Shown one piece after another: positions 1-9,658 of a DNA stretch of 64,000 bases. Numbering within the stretch: the stretch's first letter is position 1; every line of letters starts with the position of its first letter. Source of the stretch: Varroa destructor (Eukaryota > Arthropoda > Arachnida > Mesostigmata > Varroidae); NCBI RefSeq assembly GCF_002443255.2, contig NW_019211457.1, positions 34,664,105 to 34,728,104 on the forward strand, given 5' to 3'. Made by a program: the position numbers and the translations under genes. A model generated the notes under the pieces. That model had not been told where the DNA came from. It saw only the letters and a list, made by a program, of their open reading frames with translations, and did not search any database.

Positions 1-133
1 TTTCTGCAATGCTTATCAAAAACAATTGCTTTCGTGTGTGTTGCTGTTTTGGGAAATCGCAAGTCGTATGAAAGTATCTTATTGTAACAATCATACATGT
101 AACATGTAACCTTGTTTTAAATTCTTTCCATAG

Positions 134-337
134 ATATACGATAACGACGGAACGCCTTTTATTGAAGACGATATTGGAACAACCGATCCCGAGGCAGGCA
201 ATTATTTCAAAGGACCAAACTCGCAAGGCATGTACGGAATAAACGATTTTATCTCCATCGAGATTCTGACTAACCAGAATTTTTACCGCCGAAACCAGGG
301 AATGGTTTGCATAGGGATCGAAAGCAGTAGCTTATGA
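134..337 (+). CDS. Terminal exon of a duplicated TRAF-like gene (partial, copy A)
   Basis: This is the last exon of a second TRAF-like gene whose upstream part lies left of the window. It follows a pyrimidine-rich acceptor ending in AG at 132-133 and starts in phase 0. It encodes 67 residues and stops at TGA (335-337). It is the counterpart of 6812-7015, with five amino-acid changes (I/V, N/D, R/C, E/D, S/T) and no frameshift or premature stop. It would form the C-terminal half of a MATH (TRAF-C) domain, starting IYDNDGTPF. Whether the full copy A gene is functional cannot be told from here. The frame is preserved, whereas the neighbouring DCAF4 copy is broken. Confidence 0.8.
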   Translation: MYDNDGTPFIEDDIGTTDPEAGNYFKGPNSQGMYGINDFISIEILTNQNFYRRNQGMVCIGIESSSL

Positions 338-3035
338 AGTTTGTATCTAACGAAGGAAGACGCACATGGCTATAGCTAAAAACGCAAGCGGAGGAAGCAG
401 ACCAAAGTTGATGTTATATAGACCCGTCTCTTAACGGGAGTACCCAATGGAATAAGCGATGCATAGATGGTTGGTGGTTGATTGAACAGTAGCGAAAATC
501 TTCTATGATGGATCAAAAAGTCGATCCATAAGGCTAAGCCACTTTTGTGCATTCGATTTTGGCTATTTGTAGAGAAAGTCAACGTCCATTAATATTGTGT
601 TATTGAGAATATGGAAATGAACTACTTACTGCTATCATGAATATATGATTTGATCAGCTTATTTAAGTATGCCTAACAGTGAACCGATATTTAAACGACG
701 CAATAATTAGATGATGAATCCGTATCGTTGGGAGAGCGCTATGGCGATACAATTCGCGCATGTATGCGCAAGCCCTTAGAAACATTGGCGCTCGTTTCCT
801 TGACGTAACCTCTGTTGCAAAAAGGAATTTTACATAAGCTATAAATGATCAAGAATCCTTAAAGAAAACTTAATGCGATATAATATTGTAAGTTAAAAAC
901 AATATTCTTTAAGTTACAGTGAGTAACGTGCTTCTGTACAGAACAACGACTGGAATAGTTATAGGTAAAATAGGCGTGAAAACGTAAACAGAACCCATAT
1001 GCCTTAGGAATGAGGTGGTGTAAATCTAGAGCAAATAAACTCGATGTAAAAAGGAACTGCTATCTCCTCGATATTCCCAACATTACTGCAGCGGCCGACG
1101 TATATATTTTCTAAGATACTATGAGATTATAGGCACATAACAAAACTATGTTAATTATGTGGAGAGCAAGATAGCCTAAAAGCTGAATAAGTTTGTATTA
1201 AAGGGACATTACCACTTGTTAACTATGCTCGATGGTATCACTTGTTTAAACATTCATTGTTCAATATTCATTTCATACTAAATCCTTTAAATAGAAATGG
1301 CACGCCTTTTTATTGTACAGTTGCTAAGTGAATGAATTACTATTCACAATAGCGCTCGCGTTGGATGTAAATTCGTCCTCCAAGTGGTTCATTGTGAAAA
1401 TATGAGAACATAACTAACAGAGGACGTCACTTTTGTTGAGCAAAAATACGATAACAACATAGACTATATTTTATTGATAGCGATGCCGCAAAACGACCAA
1501 ATACGTAGGCCGTTTGATGGCCATTATGTATACAGTTTGACAATCATCTTACGATCAGAGGGAAGACTGAACTTCACACCGGTAAAGGTATTTACTCCTA
1601 ATCAACAATCTTAAAATGATCTTGATCAATTACTACTATCATTATCAAATATTGTGGCCCGATTTTTATGATTATTATTATTATTATTACTATTATCTCG
1701 TTAATATTCAATTAGCATATACAATCATGTTATCAAACTAAGTGCACGTCGCTTCTAAATGTTTCATAAATGTGCATATGCAGGTGAAGGGCGTATGTAT
1801 AGGTTACCTTCAAATTCTTGGTACGCAAATACTTTTGTACTCACGAATGTTCGAAGCCTTGTATAGTACTATGAAACTATGAAGACTAATAAAGATTTTA
1901 CATAATGAAACGAAATTTATTCGTATGAAACGGATTTAGTTCGTAAAGGATTATCATTTCTTAAACGGCTCTAAAACGCAAAAAGGTGACGCCAATATCT
2001 GTCGGTGCCTAAAGATAAGTTTCCGGCGTTTAGTTCATATGAATTGCTCGCTTTGCAAATGCTTATATCGATGACCAAAAAACGATAGTAGGCCAACAGA
2101 GAAAAAGCGTTTAGTTAAGTTAGCTTTATACAATTAGTTTTCTGTGACATGTATGGCAAACTTTTAAAAAACATTTTAGGCGACAGACAGATGGTTGGAA
2201 GACCTTGCAAGCATATAGATAGGCATATAAATGTACCGAATACTACACGAAATTTCATTCAATTTGACAGTAATCAGCCGAAACGATCATCTTTATCGTA
2301 GTCGGCGTCAGATTTATTGGATCCATTTTCCCCTACTAAATATAGCTTCCTATTAGTAGAGGAAATTTATTTTTGCCGTTCTGCCCTTAGAACGAACTCC
2401 TGTCCAAACAAAACCCTTCTGTTGATCATCCATTTCCTATAAATATATTATGTATATGTCTATTTTTGTTGATAATTACATATGCATGCAACGTTCTTCT
2501 GGTACAAACAGACAGTTCTCTATTAGAAAAAAACTTAGTTTGTCTTAGTACTTTCACTGTTGTTTTAAATAGGCTTACAATTTTTTTTGCATAATATGTG
2601 TTACAATAGTTTAGGCACTTCAGGTCAATGTGCCCCATATTTACATATGGGTACAACTTGCTCGGGGCAACTTTCAAGGTCTATACCTTATTTACATAAA
2701 GACGTTTAAAAATATCTACCTCGTTTTCTCTGCTCTTCATTGCTTTTGATTGAAACTTTAACATCCTAGGAACAGGCAATTACCTCTTGAAACGCTATTC
2801 GAATCCCATAGGTAAATTCATTTTGTAAATACGTAAACCAAATAGACAATACGAAATTCGCTGGTATAGATAATATAGGTAATTTTAACGCCATTTCACC
2901 ACAATCCTGCCCCAAGGCAGTCAATGATCGTCTTGTTTCCTAGACTATGCAGGTATATTTTGTATTTAGCGAGAACTGTAAATTCTAGGTACACAATATC
3001 GGACAAGGAAAATGCCTGCCTTATCACCTCCGGAA
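338..3035. other. Non-coding stretch of unit A between TRAF copy A and the DCAF4 pseudogene
   Basis: AT-rich sequence colinear with 7016-9658 of unit B, with small indels. It contains a short (ATT)n run near 1672-1690, matched near 8342-8358. Short open frames at 2426-2677 and 2924-3199 are not conserved as proteins between the two copies. I see no supported gene here. Confidence 0.6.
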
Positions 3036-4087
3036 TCACTTATACAAAGAAAGTGTATCACCACTGGACACCAACAGAGAAAATGGCGTGCTCATATTCT
3101 CAGCTACAACTAAGCACGGTGCCGAGCCCTTGCCAACAAGGTCTTCCTCAGATATGTAGGCCGATATCTTGTAATCATCATGGCTCCACATCGGTATGAC
3201 GCTGTCGCTACCCACCGCCGCAATGATTCCTAGTCGACCACTTTGCTCGAGACTGAGGTGAGGTCTGCAACTGCTTCCATGCGTTTCACAAGTTACACTG
3301 TTAGGTCGGTCGTATAGAACAAGCTTGTGATCGTAACCGCTAGCAAGCACGTGGCTAGGAGACACCTTCAATTCGATAGAGAACTGCCGACCTTGATAGC
3401 AGAAGATGCGTCAATCTTCACCGCTGTCCGTGGGTCGATTAGGTGAATATTCCCCTTATGAGTTCCAGCGAACAGGATCTTAGCGTCATTCTCCAGCAGG
3501 AAGGCGTTTTCTATAAAAAATTTGATTTCAGATGCGTGGCTGTCCGTAAGCTGCAATGTGGCAGTTTTTCGTTCGGCGCCCGTTATCACGGGAATCGGAG
3601 TTGACGGCAAGCGAAAATAAGGTTTCTGTAGGAGCGAATTCATACGTCTTCGAGAGATCGTTTAAACAATGGCTGTCCATAAACATGGGTCGTAGACTAA
3701 CAAACTGTAATGAACGGGTAAATGTTTGACAGGCAACAGCTGCGAAAAATGCGGTCTGAATCTTCATTGGCTTTAGATTGACGACCTTGTTCATCGGAAA
3801 CAAATTGCTTAGTTCGTGCGAAATGAAGCGACCGCCATTCTCATTTGTGATCTTCGAACTGAGCACAACACTGCCAAAGCCGCCCTTTGTCGTATACGCT
3901 GTACACACGATGTCCTCAGACATAATGCGAAGAAGCGGATTTTGAAGATCCACATCATTGAAATCGGCATTTACTTTACAGATAAGACTTCGTTTCATTT
4001 CACTCACGGCTGATTTAATAGCGTTACTCCGGAACGACTTAGCTCTTCGGCGCGATGGACCTGTCACCTGACGCAGCTCAAACGATT
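3036..4087 (-). pseudogene. DCAF4 exon-2 pseudogene (copy A)
   Basis: This is a duplicate of DCAF4 exon 2 (9659-10722) that is no longer translatable. Three things are visible. First, a one-base insertion near 3602 shifts the frame after the LFSLAV segment. Second, a one-base deletion near 3371 shifts it again, just before the KVSPSHVLASGYDH segment. Third, a net 12-base deletion near 3275 removes four residues in frame. Exon 1 is absent: the duplication ends inside the DCAF4 intron, and no matching exon is seen before the next gene. The splice acceptor (TTTACAG, AG at 4088-4089) survives. The C-terminal end, SGDTLSLYK plus stop, is also kept. Some substitutions hit conserved WD positions, for example IPMWSHDD where the intact copy has IRMWSLDD. 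Pseudogene status is strongly supported unless the two single-base changes are assembly errors. Confidence 0.9.
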
Positions 4088-5386
4088 CTGTAAACGCAAA
4101 AGGATACTGATAACAAAGCTCTCAACAACTCTAAGTAACAAGTGCTTCGAAACAAAGCTCGGAGGCTTAACATCGCCACCAAAGTTTACTTCATCGAAAA
4201 TTTACGTCCAACTTTAAAGGCAATAATTTTTTGAGGGAGGGATATATATATATATATCACTATGTTAAGTAGGGATAAGTATATAAGACGTGTAAGTAGA
4301 TTTAGTACTAAATGTGTAACGGTCAAGAAGTGCAACAACATCTTGCCTGTAAAAATACCCTAGGCAAGATCTTGAACTTTTTTGAAACAAAGCATGAATT
4401 GTTATGTGCCTGGCACAATAAATATTTAGATAATTGCAAAAGAATAATACTGGAAGAGGTGGTATAAGATACATACGCAACTCTAGATATGACCGTGGAA
4501 AATGTTAATAGATGCTGTCGGCTAATTTACGCTGTTGGCCTGTTTTAATATAATTAAAACATCTAAATTCGCTTTATACATATATATCTTTCATTTAGAT
4601 GAAAATAATAGATTTGTTCAATAAAGAATAAACTAAACTGTCGAACCACAGTGATTACCCCTCGACAATGGTACGCGACTAATTAATGAAGATGAAGTTG
4701 CTTCACTCTGTCAGTTGCTAACTTCTTTCTCGTTTAATAGTATGGTGGCTGGTAGTAGTCACACGTGAGTCCGTCAAATACCTGTCGAATGCTCTGCGTA
4801 TGATAGTCCAAAGCAGTCTTGGAAACAACGCGTTGGATTCGGTTGCTTAATTTTGGAATACTTTTTTTATCGCCAGCTAAGAAGGTAAGTAATGTTTGGT
4901 TTATCATACAGTAACTCTAGTATGTCGTTAGTTTGCACGCAGCAAAAGATAAATTGCATAAGTTGATATGGAATAGAGTAGTGGCCGAGAGTTTTGCTGA
5001 CTCTGGTAACCGATGCTCAATAACGATAGGAGTGGTCGTTGCTGACTATTAAGTCGTTAATTCCTGTATCTACTTCTTTCATGTAGCCCAGAATTGAGGT
5101 CCATTCTAATGTAATTTCTATGCGGTCATAATCAGTGCATGCAGGATGTTTCAAAACTTCATACAAATACCTGATTGTGAGGAATACCCTCTTGATTTTT
5201 CTTAGATGACTATTATTCGTCTCTGAACTGTTAATGTTCCTAATGTAGTATGTCGTATTTAGCATACTCAATATAAAAAGTGGCGCACAATTTCTATACG
5301 CGAACTGTACTATACACACCTGTGACATATATAACACTATAATGTATGCCTCGTAACCTTTCCTTGTTTCATTCTGTTTACCACAG
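4088..5386. other. Duplication junction and upstream region of TRAF copy B
   Basis: The left part (to about 4645) matches the DCAF4 intron of unit B and includes a short (TA)n run near 4243-4258. The right part (about 4646-5386) has no match inside the window and should hold the promoter of the TRAF-like gene. It ends in a good splice acceptor (tttaccacag) directly before the ATG at 5387, so a 5' non-coding or short coding exon may lie in this interval. A 106-codon minus-strand frame at 5017-5337 resembles nothing I know. Confidence 0.5.
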
Positions 5387-7015
5387 ATGCGTTTCCGCGG
5401 TCTACCCCTCGAATTAAATTGTGGGTCGGTCGACTTTGAACTAACCAGCAGAACCGCCGTAGCCGGCCTATTGCTTCCGGTGTGTGGTCCTTGTGGCTTC
5501 GTCTCAGTGTCGTATTATGTGTTGTTAGGTTGCGCACACGTCCAGTGTGATTCGTGTGCCCTTGTTTTTCCGGAGAAGCATGCTCAGGACACGGAAGAAC
5601 GCAACATTGCCTGTTGCTCCGTATGTAACGAGACCAGCGAAGCGACTCCGATGAAGATTAGCATAACCGCCCTCGAGAAGCTCAACTTTTGTTGTCCCTG
5701 TGGCATGGAAGGTACCCTGAAAGAATTGCGCCAGCACCGAAAAGAATGTCGTGTCACCGAGAAAATGTATTCGTCGCCGACCACTGAAAGTATGACAGGT
5801 GTCGCCGATTCGACTAGCTCTGGCGAAGCAAGCAGCAGCCGTATGATGGACGCCGACCGCATCGCTTCCAGTGTCAAGGAAACCCTCCTCATTGAACTAC
5901 AACGAGTCGAAGAAGATATCGTAAACCGACTCGAGATAAGGAGGGCGTCGGTGGAAGATCAGATCAGAGATTGCATGAGAAAGATAGAAATATTAGAAGC
6001 GCAACTAACTAGGCTGCGACCAGAAAATCAACAGATAAATACAGACCCCACTACATTAGTGGACATGATTGTTCTCGACACACAACGAAATTCACTGGCT
6101 ATTCGTAACATAGAGCAGCAGATAAGTCGACTACCTTTTGTGGCTAACTCACGTGAGGACATTGTTAGATGGGTAGTACGCCACAGCGCTCAAAGCGTTC
6201 TCCTTTGGTTCAACGTTAAAAAACTTCTACAGCAGATGAACCGTAACGGTAGTCCGGCAACGTCCGATGATCAGAAAGCACTTCTTGGGGGTTATCCTTG
6301 TCGAGTTCACCTGGCAGTAGACTTTATTGCTGGACGGAAGATGCTCGGAGTTTACATTGGCACCTCAAACGAACGCAGCTCAGCCGACTGGCCTATGAAG
6401 CGTCGTCTAACTATGAAGGTAGGTTTGACAAAACTAGTTTGACAACGTACTATTAAGATTTGATAGAAATCCATATTCTTACCAAAATGTTTTCCTTTTC
6501 TAGATACGGGCGATCTGAATTAGGTTAAACTGGGCACAGGCTGTTATTCTTGTTTTTAGAGCGCTTAAGCAGCAGGGCTGTATCAATGTATTGTGGTGTG
6601 TTCCTGTTGTTTCAGAACAGATAGTGTTTACCTTTAGTACAAAGAGCTTTAAAAACAGCCGTAACGGACGATTGCATTTCTGCAATTCTTATCAAAAACA
6701 ATTGCTTTCGTCTGTGCTGCTGTTTTGGGGAATTGCAAGTCGTATGAAAGTTTATCTTATTGTAACAATCATACATGTAACATGTAATCTTGTTTTAAAT
6801 TCTTTCCATAGATATACGACAACGACGGAACGCCTTTTGTTGAAGACGATATTGGAACAACTGATCCTGAGGCAGGCAATTATTTCAAAGGACCAAACTC
6901 GCAAGGCATGTACGGAATAGACGATTTTATCTCCATCGAGATTTTGACTAACCAGAACTTTTACTGCCGAAACCAGGGAATGGTTTGCATAGGGATCGAC
7001 AGCAGTACCTTATAA
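5387..7015 (+). CDS. TRAF-like RING/zinc-finger/MATH protein (copy B)
   Basis: Exons 5387-6418 and 6812-7015 join in phase (AAG then ATA) to give 411 residues. A RING-type set C33, C36, C49, H51, C54, C57, C77, C80 is complete. It is followed by a TRAF-type zinc finger (C103, C105, H117, C121). A Ser/Thr-rich linker lies at 130-155, and a probable coiled coil at about 160-215 (IELQRVEEDIVNRLEIRR). The C-terminal MATH domain (about 270-411) contains WPMKRRLTMK across the splice site. The family acts as E3 ligases or adaptors in innate immune and stress signalling in the cytosol. That role is inferred from architecture; the ligand is unknown. The start is the ATG directly after a splice acceptor, and the N-terminal RFRGLPLEL block resembles the opening of tick TRAF-like proteins. 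An upstream exon adding a few residues is possible. Confidence 0.88.
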
Positions 7016-9658
7016 AGTTTGTATCTAATGAAGGAAGACGCACATGGCTAGAGCTGAAGACGCAAACGGAGGAGGCAGACCAAAGTTAATGCTGTATAGA
7101 CCCGTCTCTTAACGGGAGTACCCAATGGAATAAGCGACGCATAGATGGTTGGTGGTTGATTGAACAGTAGCGAAAATCTCCTATGATGGATTGAAAAGTC
7201 GATTCATAAGGCTAAGCCGCTTTTGTGTATTCGATTTTGGCTATTTATAGAGAAAGTCAACGTCCCTTAATATTGTGTGTTTGAAAATATGGAAATGAAC
7301 TACTTACTGCTATCATAAATATATAATTTGATCAGCTTATTTAAGTATCCCTAACAGTGAACCGATATATAAGCGACGCAATAATTAGATGATGAATCCG
7401 TATCGTAGGGGGAGCGTTATGGCGATACAATTCGCGCATGTATGCGCAAGCCCTTAGAAACATTGGCGCTCGTTTCCTCGACGTAACCTCTGTTGCAAAA
7501 AGGAGTTTTACATAAGCTATAAATGATCAAGAATCCTTAAAGAAAACTTGATGTGATATAATATTGTAAGTTAGAAACAATATTCTTTAAGTTACAGTGA
7601 GTAACGTGCTTCTGTACAGAACAACGACTGCAATAGTTATAGGTAAAATAGGCGTGAGAATGTAAACAAAACCAATATGCCTTAGAAATGAGGTGGTGTG
7701 AATCTAGAGCAAATAAACCCGATGTAAAAACGAACCGCTATCTCCTCGATATTCCCAACATTACTGCAGCGGCCGACGTATATTTTCCAAGATACTACGA
7801 GATTATAAGCACATAACGAAACTATACTAATTATGTGGAGAGCAAGATAGCCTAAAAGCTGAATTTTGTATTAAAAGGACATTACCACCTGTTAACTATG
7901 CTCGATGGTATCACTTGTTTAAACGTTCGTTGTTCAATATTCATTTCATACTAATTCCTTTAAATAGAAATAACACGCCTCTTTATTGTACAGTTGCTAA
8001 GTGAATTACTACTCACAGTAGCGCTCGCGTTGGATGTAGGTCCGTCCTTCAAGTGGTTCATTGTGAAAAGATGAGAGCATAACTAACAGAGAACGTCACT
8101 TTTGTTGAGCAAAAATACGATAACAACATAGATTATATTTTATTGATAGCAATGCCGCAAAACGACCAAATACATAGGCCGTTTGATGGCCATTACGTAT
8201 ACAGCTTGACAATCATCTTACGATCAGAGGGAAGAGTGAACTTCACACCAATCAAGGTATTTACTCCTAATCAACAATCTTAAAATAATCTTGATCAATT
8301 ACTACTATCATTATCAAATATTGTGGTCCGATTTTTGTGGTTATTATTATTATTATTACTATTATCTCGTTAATATTCAATTAGTACATACAATCATGTT
8401 GTCAAACTAAGTGAACGTCGCTTCTAAATGTTTCATGAATGTGCATATGCAGGTGAAGGGCGTGTGTATAGGTTACCCTCAAATTCTTGGTAGGCACATG
8501 TTCGAAGCCTTATATTATACTATGAAGACTAATAAAGATTTTACATAATGAAACGAAATTGAATTTACTTCGTAAAGGATTATCATTTCTTAAACGGCTC
8601 TAAAATGCAGAAAGGTGACGCCAATATCTGTCGGTGCCTAAAGATAAGTGAAACTTATCACGGCGTTTAGTTCATATGGATTTTTTCCCGCTTTGCAAAT
8701 GCTTATATCGATGACAAAAAAAAACGATAGAAGGTCAACAGAGAAAAATCGTTTAGTTGAGTTAGCGTTATACAATTAGTTTTCTGTGACATGTACGGCT
8801 AACTTTTAAGAAACATTTTAGGCGACAGACAGATGGTTGGAAGACCTTGCAAGCATATAGATAAACATACAAATGTATCAAATACTACACAAAATTTCAT
8901 TCAATTTGATAGTAATCAGCCGAAACGAGCATCTTTATCGTGGTCGGCGTCAGATTTATTGAATCCATTTTCCCCTACTAATTATAGCTTCCTGTTAGTA
9001 GAGGAAATTTATTTTTGCCGTTCAGCTCTCAGGACGAACTCCTGTCCAAACAAAACCCTTCTGTTGATCATCCATTTCCTATAAATATATTATGTATATG
9101 TCTATTCTTGTTGATAATTACATATCCATGCAACGTTCTTCTGGTACAAACAGACAGTTCTCTATTAGAAAAAAACTTACTTTGTCTTAGTACTTTCACT
9201 GTTGCTTTAAATAGGCTTACAATTTTTTTGCATAATATTTGTTACAATAGTTTAGGCACTTCAGGTCAATGTGCCCCATATTTACATATGGGTACAACTT
9301 GCTCGGGGCAACTTCCAAGGTCTATACCTTATTTACATAAAGACGTTTAAAAATATCTACCTCGTTTTCTCTGCTTTCATTGCTTTTAATTGAAACTTTA
9401 ACATCCTAGCAACAGGCAATTCCCTTTTGAAACGCTATTCGAATTTTGTAAATACATAAACCAAATAGACAATACGAAATTCGCTGGTATAGATAATATA
9501 GGTAATTTTAACGCCATTTCACCACAATCCTGCCCCAAGGCAGTCAATGATCGTCTTGTTTCCTAGACTATGCAGGCATATTTTGTATTTAGCGAGAACT
9601 GTAAATTTTAGGTACACAATATCGGACAAGGAAAATGCCTGCCTTATCATCTCCAGGA
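7016..9658. other. Non-coding interval between TRAF copy B and DCAF4
   Basis: The 3' flanks of two convergent genes (TRAF on plus, DCAF4 on minus). The whole interval is colinear with 338-3035. Differences include a short inverted insertion at about 8651-8668 and loss of about 25 bases near 8500. Open frames at 8833-9084, 9015-9350 and 9547-9849 are disrupted or altered in unit A, so I do not treat them as genes. Confidence 0.6.

Larger units (their letters stand above)
1..4645. repeat. Tandem segmental duplication, unit A (left end outside window)
   Basis: Base 1 onward matches 6677 onward almost base for base, through intron, exon, 3' flank and DCAF4 exon 2. The offset is about 6677 at the left and 6635 at the DCAF4 copy. 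Visible homology ends near 4640, against about 11,730 in unit B. Hand comparison of the 204-nt TRAF exon gives about 11 differences, so divergence is roughly 5 percent there. Unit A lacks about 395 bases present in unit B (about 10,807-11,203). Because base 1 is already inside the repeat, the unit must extend left of the window. Confidence 0.95.

Noticed and set aside
5525..5892. Minus-strand open frames opposite TRAF exon 1
   Set aside because: They are antisense shadows of the G+C-richer TRAF coding exon; the plus strand encodes the RING and zinc-finger cysteines.
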